This document shows positions 1 through 8,657 of a DNA stretch of 64,000 nt, piece by piece (positions within the stretch are counted from its first letter, which is position 1; each line of letters opens with the position of its first letter). The translations under genes were made by a program, and so were the position numbers. The stretch comes from MPNO01 sp965200535 (GTDB lineage Bacteria > Pseudomonadota > Alphaproteobacteria > MPNO01). The DNA lies in NCBI GenBank assembly GCA_965200535.1, contig CBDAUF010000002.1:1178001-1242000 (forward strand). Reading direction: 5' to 3'. A model generated the notes under the pieces. That model searched no databases, had not been told where the DNA came from, and saw only the letters and a program-made list of their open reading frames with translations.

Positions 1-470
1 CGGAGCCTCTGCTCGAGGTTACCGAGGAGCATTACGACCGGATCATGGATCTCAACGTCAAGGCGGTTTTCATGGCGAGCCAGGCTGCCGCACGGCGGAT
101 GGCAGCCGCCGGCAAGGGCGGGGCGATCATCAACATCTCGTCCCAGCTCGGCCATGTCGGCGCCCCCAACCGGACCGTCTATGCGGCGTCGAAACACGCG
201 GTCGAGGGGCTTACCAAGGCGATGGCGCTCGACCTTGCGCGACACCGGATCAGGGTCAACTCGATCGGGCCCACGTTTATCGTGACGCCGATGACCAGAC
301 CGTTTTTCGAGAACAAGGCTTTCCACGACGACACCATCGCGCGCATCCCTCTGGGCGCGCTCGGCGAGCTCGAGGACGTGATGGGGGCGGTGGTGTTCCT
401 CGCATCGCCCGCCGCCGCGCTGATTACGGGTGCGGCGTTGCTGGTCGACGGCGGCTGGACTGCGTGGTAA
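1..470 (+). CDS. Short-chain dehydrogenase/reductase, C-terminal part (truncated by window edge)
   Basis: The reading frame is open from base 3 and the start lies left of the window; about 155 residues are visible. It carries the SDR active-site pattern Y-A-A-S-K (in VYAASKHAVEG), preceded by a serine-rich strand (INISSQ) that should supply the catalytic Ser, and ends in the family's usual GAALLVDGGWTAW tail. Family knowledge: NAD(P)-dependent Rossmann oxidoreductases acting on an alcohol or ketone, cytosolic. The substrate cannot be read. It is followed in the same direction by a TRAP solute-binding protein 86 bases downstream, so it may act on the imported compound (inference). The family call is firm; the specific function is unknown. 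Confidence 0.9.
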   Translation, partial: EPLLEVTEEHYDRIMDLNVKAVFMASQAAARRMAAAGKGGAIINISSQLGHVGAPNRTVYAASKHAVEGLTKAMALDLARHRIRVNSIGPTFIVTPMTRPFFENKAFHDDTIARIPLGALGELEDVMGAVVFLASPAAALITGAALLVDGGWTAW

Positions 471-555
471 TCGCTGCACGCATACTTGCGGCGGCAGCCT
501 CTTGCGGTAGGTTATGCGGTCGCGGAATACCGACCAACGAACAGGGAGATCGGGA

Positions 556-1641
556 ATGTCATCGCGTGGAATGCTGAAATCGCTCGGGGCCGGGATCGCT
601 GTCCTCGGCCTCGCCGTCGCCGTATCGGGTTCGGCGGTGAACGCCAAGTCGTTCACGCTGCGCATCGGCGCCGGCCAGCCCATGAAGCCGCTGGAGCCGA
701 TCTTCATGGCCAGTACCTACTTCGTCCCGACGGTCAAGGCGCGGGTGGAGAAGGAGACCGATCACAAGATCCGCTTTATCGAGGCCTACGGCGGAACCGT
801 CGCCGGCCCGTTCGACGTTCTCGAATCGGTCGGGAAGAGGCTGTTCGACATCGGCCTGTGGTGTGCCTGCTTCGAGCCGACAAAGGCCGTGCACTTCGCA
901 TTCCACTACTACGTGCCGTTCGTGACAGACGATCCCGTGCTGCAGCACAAGATCACGCGCGCCACCTACAAGCAGTTTCCGAAATGGACGGAGTCGCTCA
1001 GCAAATACAATCAGAAGTGGCTCGGCGCCGGCACGTTTTCGTCCTACGGGCTCGGCACCAAGTTCAAATGGTCCAAGATGTCGGACCTGAAGGGTCACAA
1101 GATCGCAGGCGCGGGCCCCAACCTGCCATGGCTCAAGCTGTCCGGCGCGACCGCGGTCCAGACCAGCCTGAACGAGGCCTACAACTCCCTGCAATCGGGC
1201 GTCTATGAGGGTTTGGTGATCTTCCCGACGGCTTGGCTCGGGTTCAAGCTCAACGAACCCGCGCCGGTGTTCACCGTGGTCGGCTGGGGGGCCACGTCGC
1301 TCTACCAGATGTCGATGAACATGAAGAGTTACGAAAAACTGCCGGCGGAGGTGCGCAAGATCATCGACGAGGAGGCCGAGGTCTGGATGGTCAAGACGGC
1401 CGAAGAGTCGACCAGGCGCTTCGACGCCTCGCTCAAGAAGCTGGCGGAGACGGGCAGCACGGTCCAGCACCTGCCGTTCGAGGAACGCGCCAAGATGGCC
1501 GCGGCGCTCGGAAGCTGGCCGCGCGACAATGCCAAGAAGTTCGACAGCCAGGGCCTGCCCGGGACCGCGCTGATGAAGACCTATCTCAAGAACGCGGAAG
1601 CCGCCGGCATCAAGCTTCCATACAAGTACAACCTCGATTAG
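556..1641 (+). CDS. TRAP transporter solute-binding protein, DctP family (copy 1)
   Basis: A periplasmic receptor of a tripartite ATP-independent (TRAP) transporter, 361 residues. I chose ATG 556 because an AGGGAG site lies about 8 bases upstream and it opens directly into a signal peptide (hydrophobic core near residues 8-24, cleavage likely after VNA-K). The mature part shows the DctP-like fold pattern, including a GTVAGPFDVLE segment. Its partners dctQ and dctM are not downstream but on the opposite strand 1-3 kb away, with a Gfo/Idh gene in between. A strong GC-rich hairpin follows the stop. It resembles the second DctP at 31735, and both carry a C-x-C-F-E motif. The ligand is unknown; the family commonly binds carboxylates. 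Confidence 0.88.
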   Translation: MSSRGMLKSLGAGIAVLGLAVAVSGSAVNAKSFTLRIGAGQPMKPLEPIFMASTYFVPTVKARVEKETDHKIRFIEAYGGTVAGPFDVLESVGKRLFDIGLWCACFEPTKAVHFAFHYYVPFVTDDPVLQHKITRATYKQFPKWTESLSKYNQKWLGAGTFSSYGLGTKFKWSKMSDLKGHKIAGAGPNLPWLKLSGATAVQTSLNEAYNSLQSGVYEGLVIFPTAWLGFKLNEPAPVFTVVGWGATSLYQMSMNMKSYEKLPAEVRKIIDEEAEVWMVKTAEESTRRFDASLKKLAETGSTVQHLPFEERAKMAAALGSWPRDNAKKFDSQGLPGTALMKTYLKNAEAAGIKLPYKYNLD

Positions 1642-1662
1642 GAGCAGTCGTCATCGACCGGA

Positions 1663-1698
1663 TTGCCCCGTCCTCCGCGGCCGGCGGGGACGGGGCAA
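1663..1698 (+). terminator. GC-rich hairpin after dctP copy 1
   Basis: TTGCCCCGTCC (1663-1673) pairs perfectly with GGACGGGGCAA (1688-1698) around a 14-base loop. No T-run follows, so it may be a weak terminator or an mRNA-stabilising hairpin that raises the level of the binding protein relative to downstream genes. The role is inferred. Confidence 0.5.
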
Positions 1699-1741
1699 CC
1701 CGGCGAGCGGGGAGGAAAAGGATGATGTCCGGGAGCAGGCT

Positions 1742-2737
1742 GTGATCAGGGCGGCGGTCGTCGGGCTCGGGTGGTGGGGCCAGCAGATCTGGTCCTCGCT
1801 CCGGGGAAGCGAGCGGATCGAGGTCGTGCGCGGCGTCGATGTGAACTTGGACCATCTCGCCCGGTTCGCCGAGCGGTCGGGCCTCGCTCTCACCCGCAGC
1901 TACGAGGAGGTGCTTGCAGACGCGGCGGTGGATGCCGTGATTCTGACCACCCCGCACGCGCTGCACGAAGAGCAGGTGCTGGCGGCGGCGGCGGCCGGCA
2001 AGCAGATCTTCTGCGAGAAGCCGCTCGCGCTCAACGGTGCTTCGGCCGCCCGGATGCTGGAAGCATGCACCGCCCGGGGGATTGTCCTCGGCATCGGTCA
2101 CGAACGCCGTTTTGAGCCCGCGCTCGTCGAGGTCAAGCGCATGCTGGACGACGGCGAGATCGGGCCGTTGATCCATGTCGAGGCCAACTGGTCCTACAAT
2201 CTCCTGTCGTCCGGCGCGACACCGGCCTGGCGGCAGGATCCGGCGCAGGCGCCGGCCGGACTGCTGACGGCGGTCGGCGTCCACATGACCGACTATCTGC
2301 AAAGTCTCGCGGGCCCCGTCTCGGCGCTGACGGCGATCCTCCGGCCGCGCGGCGGCGACCGGCCTTCCGACGCCACTCTCTCGATCCAGCTCGACTTTGC
2401 CTCCGGCGCAACCGGGTATGTCTGCAACCTGGCGCCGACGCCGTTCTACCAGCGGATCACGCTGTTCGGCGACGAGGCATGGGTGGAGCATCGGGAGATT
2501 TCCCATATCGCCGATCCCGACCCCGCGATCGTCACGTGGCGGGGGCTGGACGGGGAGATTTACACGCGGAGCTTCAACCACACCGACCCGGTGCGGGCCA
2601 ATCTCGAGGCCTGGGCGGCGGCGGTCGAGGACGGCGCCGCCTACAAGTTCACGGACGCGCAGAAGGTCCACAACGTCCAGATCCTCGAGGCGATCGTGAA
2701 ATCGACCGAGTCGGGACGGACCGAGGCGGTCGGGTAA
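1742..2737 (+). CDS. Gfo/Idh/MocA-family NAD(P)-dependent oxidoreductase
   Basis: 331 residues from a GTG start. The N-terminal Rossmann fold has the dinucleotide motif GLGWWGQQ at residues 8-15 and the family's catalytic-lysine motif E-K-P in FCEKPLALNG. The C-terminal half is the alpha/beta dimerisation and substrate domain typical of the GFO_IDH_MocA_C family. Known members oxidise or reduce sugars, inositols and related cyclic polyols. It sits between a TRAP binding protein and convergent TRAP permease genes, suggesting it processes the transported compound (inference). The GTG start is supported by a purine-rich GGGAGCAGG just upstream; an ATG a few codons earlier is not in frame. Confidence 0.85.
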   Translation: MIRAAVVGLGWWGQQIWSSLRGSERIEVVRGVDVNLDHLARFAERSGLALTRSYEEVLADAAVDAVILTTPHALHEEQVLAAAAAGKQIFCEKPLALNGASAARMLEACTARGIVLGIGHERRFEPALVEVKRMLDDGEIGPLIHVEANWSYNLLSSGATPAWRQDPAQAPAGLLTAVGVHMTDYLQSLAGPVSALTAILRPRGGDRPSDATLSIQLDFASGATGYVCNLAPTPFYQRITLFGDEAWVEHREISHIADPDPAIVTWRGLDGEIYTRSFNHTDPVRANLEAWAAAVEDGAAYKFTDAQKVHNVQILEAIVKSTESGRTEAVG

Positions 2738-2761
2738 GAGTCCCGCCGACGCCCCGCTTCA

Positions 2762-4060
2762 TCAGGTCAGGAACGTCGCCGTGACCGGCCAGATCCAGAT
2801 TACCGCCATGACGACCAGCATCAGGAGCCAATAGGGGATCGAGCCGGTGAAGATCTCCTTCAGGGTGACCGACGGGTCGGGGACCGCGCCCTTCACCGTG
2901 TAGACCAGCAGCCCGAAGGGCGGCGTCAGAAGACCGGCTTCGATGGCGAGAATGCCGAATATGGCGAATGCGTAGGGGTCCCAGCCGCCGGCCTGGGCGA
3001 GCGGCCAGAATATCGGCACGGTCAGGAGGATGATCGAGATCGAATCGATCAGGGTCCCCATCGCGAGCCAGATCAGGATCATCAGGACGGTGATGCCGAA
3101 CGGACTCAGCCCCATCCCGTCGATCGTGTCCTGGATAATGCCGATGATTCCGCCCAGCGCGAGGAACTTGGCGTACATCGAAGCGGTCATGAGAAGGAAC
3201 AGGATCGGTGCGATGACCTTTCCCGAATCGATAATCGCCTCGCGGTAAACCCGCGCGCGCAGCCTTTTCGCCGCGGCGAAGACGAGTGCGCCGGCGCACC
3301 CCACGGCGGCCGATTCCGACGGGGTGAACAGCCCTGCGAACAGCCCGCCCAGGACCAGAAGGATCAGGGCGACGACCCCGAGCCCGCTGAACACCTCCGT
3401 CAGGGTGGGCGGCTCCTCGTCGCGCGTGTCCACGCTGGGCGCCGCCTCGGGCCAGAACTTCGCGTGGCCGATGCAGTAGAGCCCCATCAGCGCGGCCAGG
3501 ATGAGGCCCGGGATAAAGCCCGCAAGGAACAGCTTGCCGATCGATTCCTCGATCACGATTCCCCAGACGATCAGAAGCACGCTGGGCGGAATCAACATGC
3601 CAAGGCTCGACGACCCGGCGATCGAACCGAGCGCGTAGGACCGGTTGTAGCCGAAGCGCCGCATTTCGGGATACGAAATCCGCGAGAACGCCATGGCCGA
3701 GGCGATGCTGACCCCGGTGACCGCGGCGAAGACGGCGTTGCCGAACACGGTGGCGACCGCGAGCCTCCCCGGCAGCACCCGCAGGAAATAGTTGCAGATC
3801 TTGTAGAGGTCGCGCGCCATCCCCGATTTGGACATGAACTCGCCCATCAGGACGAACAGCGGGATTGCCGCAAACACCGAATTGCGGAGCACCGCGTAGG
3901 CCGCCTGGTTGGCGAGTTCCATCGCGATACCGAGGTCCTCGAACAGCAGGAACGTGCCGCCGAGCGACACCATCGCCAGAACGATGCCGATATGGAGGCC
4001 GGCGACAACGAGGCCGATCAGCGCGATCAGGATGATGACGAGGACGACATCGGGCTCCAA
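2762..4060 (-). CDS. TRAP transporter large permease, DctM family (copy 1)
   Basis: About 432 residues with roughly 12 hydrophobic helices; the membrane translocation subunit of a TRAP transporter. Family motifs include IPLFVLMGEFMSKSG, TGVSIASAMAFSRI and LGMLIPPSVLLIVWG. I prefer a TTG start at 4060, giving M-E-P-D and preceded by GGGGAG at 6 bases, over the GTG at 4081. It lies downstream of its small-subunit gene (4106-4642) with a 45-base gap and faces the Gfo/Idh gene tail to tail. It is clearly paralogous to the DctM at 33534, sharing long stretches around the second and third motif. The transported solute is unknown. Confidence 0.88.
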   Translation of the reverse strand: MEPDVVLVIILIALIGLVVAGLHIGIVLAMVSLGGTFLLFEDLGIAMELANQAAYAVLRNSVFAAIPLFVLMGEFMSKSGMARDLYKICNYFLRVLPGRLAVATVFGNAVFAAVTGVSIASAMAFSRISYPEMRRFGYNRSYALGSIAGSSSLGMLIPPSVLLIVWGIVIEESIGKLFLAGFIPGLILAALMGLYCIGHAKFWPEAAPSVDTRDEEPPTLTEVFSGLGVVALILLVLGGLFAGLFTPSESAAVGCAGALVFAAAKRLRARVYREAIIDSGKVIAPILFLLMTASMYAKFLALGGIIGIIQDTIDGMGLSPFGITVLMILIWLAMGTLIDSISIILLTVPIFWPLAQAGGWDPYAFAIFGILAIEAGLLTPPFGLLVYTVKGAVPDPSVTLKEIFTGSIPYWLLMLVVMAVIWIWPVTATFLT

Positions 4061-4105
4061 AATACTCTCCCCAGATACCACTGCGCCCCGCGGGCGGGTC
4101 GGCGG

Positions 4106-4642
4106 TCAGGCGCTCCGGGCTTCGGCCTTCCCGGTAACGGTGAAGTAGAACAGTTGAAGGTAGACCAGCGCGCAGATTGCGCTGAACAGGATGATCAGCG
4201 TCCGCACCGGATAGATCGGCACCTCGAACGCACCCGCACCCTCGATCTCGAGGAGTTCCCAGCTCACGATCATCGCATCCCAGCCGCCGACGATGATCGC
4301 GAGAAACAGCACGACGCCGAGAAGATAGGACAGGCAGTCGATTGTCCGTTGCGAAATCGTGCCGACGGCGTAGTAGACGATGGTTGTCCGCAGCATCGCG
4401 CCGCGCTTGATGGTCGAGGGGAGTTCGAGAAAAAGGATGCCGACGATGGAATTGCCGACGATCTCGTGGGTGCCGAGAAAGGGCGTGTCGAACAGTTCGC
4501 GGCCGATGATGTCGTAGAGGAAGATCGCGGCCAGCAGCAATATCCAGAACGCGGAGACCGTGCTCAGGGTCTCCGTCGCCCGGGTAACGAAGTCCTGCTT
4601 CTCCCGCGGCGCAGGCGGGCGTGCGCCCTCTGCCGTCGTCAA
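4106..4642 (-). CDS. TRAP transporter small permease, DctQ family (copy 1)
   Basis: 178 residues from a TTG start at 4642, with AGGGGGAG about nine bases upstream. Four hydrophobic helices are visible (near residues 28-46, 66-82, 105-125 and 147-167), the standard DctQ topology. DctQ forms the membrane complex with DctM and docks the periplasmic binding protein. It is transcribed away from the cupin gene, with 146 bases between the two divergent starts, and directly precedes dctM. The likely matching solute-binding protein is the plus-strand gene at 556, so the three parts of this transporter are not co-transcribed. Confidence 0.82.
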   Translation of the reverse strand: MTTAEGARPPAPREKQDFVTRATETLSTVSAFWILLLAAIFLYDIIGRELFDTPFLGTHEIVGNSIVGILFLELPSTIKRGAMLRTTIVYYAVGTISQRTIDCLSYLLGVVLFLAIIVGGWDAMIVSWELLEIEGAGAFEVPIYPVRTLIILFSAICALVYLQLFYFTVTGKAEARSA

Positions 4643-4788
4643 CTCCCCGTTCTCCCCCTCACGACTCGGTCATCGATTGTCGGGCGCAGAGTAGAGAGAA
4701 GCGAAGCCCCGCACAAATTCCTTCCCCCGCCGGCCTCTGTCGCGCCATGATAGGGGCGGAATGCAGATCTGCGGACGGAGGCATGGGC

Positions 4789-5367
4789 ATGGCGAATCCG
4801 ATTTACACTCCGAGCAAGGAGGAATTCGAAAGCCGCATCGGCAAGTATGAGGACTTGAAGCCGATGTCGACGGCCGGCGAGATCGGCTGGGTCGGCCAGG
4901 ATGCGATGGACATCATCTTCGCCCGCCAACTGATGCCGGTGATTCTCGATGACGAAAAAAAGAATCCGTTCGGCAACGACGCGCCGATCTTCGGCGCCGC
5001 AGGCTCGACCATGTTCATTTCGGTCATGCCGCCGGGGCAGGGGCCCTGCCTGCACTCCCACAACACCACATACGAGACCTTCATGGTCCTCCAGGGCGAG
5101 ATCGAATACTATGTCGGCGAGCCTGTGAAGCACCGGGTAAGGCTGGGCAAGTGGGACACGTTCTCGTGCCCTCCCGGCGTCTACCGCGGGTTCAGCAACG
5201 TCGGCGACGCCGATGCCGTCCAGCTCACCGTGGTCACCGGGCTCGGCGAGGATCGGGACGATGTCTCGATGCCCGATTCGATTGCCAGGCAGATTGAGGG
5301 CGCTCACGGAGAAAAGGTGCTCGAGGCGATCAAGGGCGTCTTTCACTTCGATCCGCCGGCGGCCTGA
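4789..5367 (+). CDS. Cupin-domain protein
   Basis: 192 residues. ATG 4789 is chosen because GGAGG (4777-4781) sits seven bases upstream; an earlier in-frame extension has no such site. The central part is a single cupin barrel: a histidine-rich first motif (C-L-H-S-H-N near residues 87-92, then T-Y-E-T-F) and a second motif around DTFSCPPGVYRGFSN. The H-x-H and Glu pattern suggests a metal site. Members range from dioxygenases to isomerases and sensors, so the reaction cannot be named. The stop lies two bases before the start of the large molybdopterin subunit, so the two are surely co-transcribed. Confidence 0.8.
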   Translation: MANPIYTPSKEEFESRIGKYEDLKPMSTAGEIGWVGQDAMDIIFARQLMPVILDDEKKNPFGNDAPIFGAAGSTMFISVMPPGQGPCLHSHNTTYETFMVLQGEIEYYVGEPVKHRVRLGKWDTFSCPPGVYRGFSNVGDADAVQLTVVTGLGEDRDDVSMPDSIARQIEGAHGEKVLEAIKGVFHFDPPAA

Positions 5368-5369
5368 TC

Positions 5370-7751
5370 ATGTCGGACGACCGCTGGATTCTCGACCGGC
5401 CGAATTCCTATATCGGCCGCAGCGTGCCGCGGCCCGACGCCCGCCGGCTGGCGCATGGCCGCGGCACTTTCGTCGACGACGTCGTCCTGCCCCGGATGGT
5501 GCATGCGGCCTTCGTCCGCAGCCCCCACGCCCATGCCCGGATCGTTTCCATCGACACCTCGGCGGCAGCCGGCGCCCCGGGTGTCGTCGCCGTGATCACC
5601 GGCGAGGATCTGGCGCGCATTCATGAACCCTGGGTCGGCGTGCTGACCCACCTCGAAGGGCTCAAGTCGGCGCCGCAGCACGCGCTCCCGCTCGATACGG
5701 CGCGCTGGCAGGGGGAGGCGGTGGTCGCGGTCGTGGCCGACCGGCGCGACCGGGCGGAAGACGCCGCCGAGCTGGTGCAGATCGAGTGGGAGGAACTGCC
5801 CGCCGCGACCGACATGGAGGCCGCGCTCGATACCGGCACCCCGGTCATCCATGCCGCGCTCGGCGATAATCTCGCGTGGCAGCGCAACTATGCCGCCGGC
5901 GATGTCGACGCCGCCTTCGACGCATCCGATGCGGTCGTCGAGGAAACCTTCGTCTTCGGCCGTCACACCGGGGTAACGCTGGAGCCGCGCGGGATCGTCG
6001 CCGACTACGACCCGTCGACCGAAAACCTGACCGTCTATCACTCGACCCAGGCGCCCCACATGATGCAAGGCATCTTCGCCCTGCATTTCGGGCTGGAGGA
6101 GCACCGGGTCCGGGTGATCTGCAAAGACGTCGGCGGCTCGTTCGGCATCAAGGTCCATACCTACGCCGACGAGATGGCGACGGTGGGTTTGTCGGTTGCC
6201 CTGAAGCGGCCCGTGAAGTTCGTTGCCGACCGGCTGGAATCTTTCCTTTCGGACATTCATGCCCGCGACCACCGTGTCGATGCGAAGATCGGCGTGGCCA
6301 AGGACGGCACGATCCTGGCGATGGAAATCGACGACCTGACCGGCGTCGGGCCGTATTCGATGTATCCGCGGACCAGCGCGATCGAGGCCAACCAGATCGT
6401 CAACATGATCGGCGGGCCGTATTCCTTCGGGAACTATCGGGCGCGCGCCCGCGTCGTCTTCCTGAACAAGAACATGGCTTGCCAGTACCGCGCGGTCGGC
6501 CATCCGATCATGTGTGCGGTGACCGAAGGGCTGGTCGACGCCGGCGCACGCGCGATCGGCATGGACCCGGCGGAACTGCGCCGGGCCAACGTTCACCGCG
6601 ACGACGCCTACCCGTTGAAATCGGTCCAGGGAATGCCGTTCGAGAACCTGTCGCACCAGGCGAGCCTCGAAAAGGTTCTGGACATGATGGGTTACGACGC
6701 ACTCCGCGAGGAGCGCGACCGCCTGAGGAAGGAGGGTGTCTGGCGGGGCATCGGGCTCGCCAGCTTCATCGAGGTGACCAACCCGTCGGCAATGTTCTAC
6801 GGCATCGGCGGCGCCCGCATCTCCGCCCAGGACGGGGCCACGATGCGCCTCGATGCGCGGGGCAACGTTTTCGTCTCGACCGGCGCCACCGAACAGGGGC
6901 AGGGGATGGAAGCCGTCGCCGCCCAGGTTGCGGCGACCGCGATGGGCGTCCCCATCGAACGGGTGAAGGTGATTACCGGCGACACCGAGCACACACCCTA
7001 CGGCGGCGGCACCTGGGGGTCGCGCGCCGCCGGCATCGGCGGGGAGGCGATCGCCCAGGCGGGCAAGGCGCTGCGCGCACAGATTCTCGAGGTTGCGGGG
7101 GTGATGCTGCAGGCGGAAGCGGATGCCCTCGATATCCGCAACGGGGTCGTGGTCGACCGCGAGACCGGCAACGAGCGCATCGGCCTCGATGAAATCGGCC
7201 GCATCTGCTACTTCCGGCCCGATACGCTGCCGCTCGACTATCAGGCTGAACTGGTGGCGACGCGCCACTACGTACCCAAGGACTACCCCTTCGCCTTCAC
7301 CAACGGGGTGCAGGGCGCCTATGTCGAGGTCGATGCCGAGACCGGCTTTCTCAGGCTCATCAACCACTGGTGCGTCGAGGACTGCGGCACCGTCATCAAC
7401 CCGCAAATGGTCGATGAGCAGATCCGCGGCGGCATCGTCCAGGGGCTGGGTGGCGCGCTATGGGAGCATTGCGTCTATGACGAGGCGGGCCAGCTGCTGA
7501 ACGGCACCATGGCCGACTATCTGGTGCCCATGTCGACGGAACAGCCCGATATCGAGTGCGGCCACGTCGTCTCGATGACCGCGTCGTCCGAGCTCGGCGC
7601 CAAGGGGGCCGGCGAGGCCGGCACATGCGGCGCGCCGGCTTCGGTGATGAACGCGATCAACGACGCGCTGTCGCCGCTGGGCGCGAAGGTCACCGCGATG
7701 CCCTTCACTCCGGGGCGGATCCTCGATGCGATAGCTGCCGCGAGGGGATGA
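5370..7751 (+). CDS. Xanthine dehydrogenase/CO dehydrogenase-family molybdopterin-binding subunit (orphan, copy 1)
   Basis: 793 residues, matching the large CoxL/XdhB-type subunit: N-terminal a/b hammerhead domain (residues 10-130, with SPHAHARI), then the two molybdopterin-binding domains (about 150-780) with GGSFGIK, TGATEQGQGME and the C-terminal ELGAKGAGEAG, which holds the conserved Glu of the active site. Such enzymes hydroxylate aldehydes, purines, N-heterocycles or CO and normally need a FAD subunit and a [2Fe-2S] subunit. Neither is present here; the upstream neighbour is a cupin. No twin-arginine signal is seen, so it is probably cytosolic. The substrate is unknown. Confidence 0.88.
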   Translation: MSDDRWILDRPNSYIGRSVPRPDARRLAHGRGTFVDDVVLPRMVHAAFVRSPHAHARIVSIDTSAAAGAPGVVAVITGEDLARIHEPWVGVLTHLEGLKSAPQHALPLDTARWQGEAVVAVVADRRDRAEDAAELVQIEWEELPAATDMEAALDTGTPVIHAALGDNLAWQRNYAAGDVDAAFDASDAVVEETFVFGRHTGVTLEPRGIVADYDPSTENLTVYHSTQAPHMMQGIFALHFGLEEHRVRVICKDVGGSFGIKVHTYADEMATVGLSVALKRPVKFVADRLESFLSDIHARDHRVDAKIGVAKDGTILAMEIDDLTGVGPYSMYPRTSAIEANQIVNMIGGPYSFGNYRARARVVFLNKNMACQYRAVGHPIMCAVTEGLVDAGARAIGMDPAELRRANVHRDDAYPLKSVQGMPFENLSHQASLEKVLDMMGYDALREERDRLRKEGVWRGIGLASFIEVTNPSAMFYGIGGARISAQDGATMRLDARGNVFVSTGATEQGQGMEAVAAQVAATAMGVPIERVKVITGDTEHTPYGGGTWGSRAAGIGGEAIAQAGKALRAQILEVAGVMLQAEADALDIRNGVVVDRETGNERIGLDEIGRICYFRPDTLPLDYQAELVATRHYVPKDYPFAFTNGVQGAYVEVDAETGFLRLINHWCVEDCGTVINPQMVDEQIRGGIVQGLGGALWEHCVYDEAGQLLNGTMADYLVPMSTEQPDIECGHVVSMTASSELGAKGAGEAGTCGAPASVMNAINDALSPLGAKVTAMPFTPGRILDAIAAARG

Positions 7752-7784
7752 GCGGGAGGCGGCGCCGCCCGCCGGCGCTGCCGG

Positions 7785-8555
7785 TCAGAAATTGTCCTTG
7801 CGCGTGCGGACCTCGGTGAAGATCTCGACCGGCGGCCTTCCCTCCATGCCGATCGCGGCTGCGAATTCGGCGACATCGGCGCGCAGGAACGGGTTGGTCC
7901 GGCGTTCCAGCCCGAGTTGGGACGGCACCGTGCGTTCGCCCGCCGCCCGTTTCCGGTCGATCTCCGCGGCGTAGGACGCCAGGTCCTCGTTGTCCGGCTC
8001 CACCGTGACGGCGAAGCGGGCGTTCGACTGGGTGTATTCGTGCGCGCAATAGACCATGGTCTCGTCGGGCAGCGGCTTGAACTTGGAGATCGAATTCCAC
8101 ATCTGTTCGTGCGTGCCCTCGAACACCCGGCCGCAGCCGAGCGCGAACAGCGTGTCGCCGCAGAACAGGGCTCTCGACTCGGGGAACCAGTAGGCGATAT
8201 GGCCGCTCGTGTGCCCCGGCACATCGAAAACCCGGGCCTCGGCCTCGTAGAGCAAATAGGTGTCGCCGTCGCCGACCTCGATGTCGATGCCGGGGATACG
8301 GTCGCGGTCGGCGCGCGGCCCGACGACGGTGCAGCCGGTGCGCTCCTTGATCTCCGGCACGCCGCCCACATGGTCGTTGTGGTGGTGGGTGGCGAGGACG
8401 TGGGTCAGGTTCCAGCCGAGTTCATCGAGCGCTTCGAACACCGGCGCCGCGTCGGACGGGTCGACCACCGCCGCCTGCCCGCTCGAGGATTCGCGCACCA
8501 GGTAGACATAGTTGTCGACCCGCGTGGGGATCTGGTGAATTTCCAGCGTCGACAT
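7785..8555 (-). CDS. gloB: Hydroxyacylglutathione hydrolase (glyoxalase II)
   Basis: 256 residues from ATG 8555. A metallo-beta-lactamase fold with the signature T-H-H-H-N-D-H (binding two metals) near residues 53-59 and the glyoxalase II C-terminal half, including GHTSGHIAYW, FCGDTLFALGCGR and CAHEYTQSN. It hydrolyses S-lactoylglutathione to lactate and glutathione in methylglyoxal detoxification, in the cytosol. The much longer upstream extension of this frame runs antisense through the neighbouring methyltransferase and is not coding. It is divergent from the methyltransferase at 8658, with 102 bases between starts, and converges on the molybdopterin subunit gene. Confidence 0.93.
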   Translation of the reverse strand: MSTLEIHQIPTRVDNYVYLVRESSSGQAAVVDPSDAAPVFEALDELGWNLTHVLATHHHNDHVGGVPEIKERTGCTVVGPRADRDRIPGIDIEVGDGDTYLLYEAEARVFDVPGHTSGHIAYWFPESRALFCGDTLFALGCGRVFEGTHEQMWNSISKFKPLPDETMVYCAHEYTQSNARFAVTVEPDNEDLASYAAEIDRKRAAGERTVPSQLGLERRTNPFLRADVAEFAAAIGMEGRPPVEIFTEVRTRKDNF

Positions 8556-8657
8556 GGCGCAGCGTCTCCCTCGGTGGTTCCCATCGGGCCGCGCGCAGGC
8601 TAGCAAGAAGGAACGGGCCGCGCTATCCGTGCCGCACAGGCATGTTAGGCTGGCGCG

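Noticed and set aside
5343..7406. Very long antisense frame (687 codons) over the molybdopterin subunit gene.
   Set aside because: It mirrors the GC-rich codon pattern of the real gene on the plus strand; it has no domain, and the plus-strand product has all family motifs.
7758..7769. Palindrome GGCGGCGCCGCC between two convergent genes as a terminator.
   Set aside because: It is short, with no loop and no T-run, and such palindromes are common in this GC-rich sequence.
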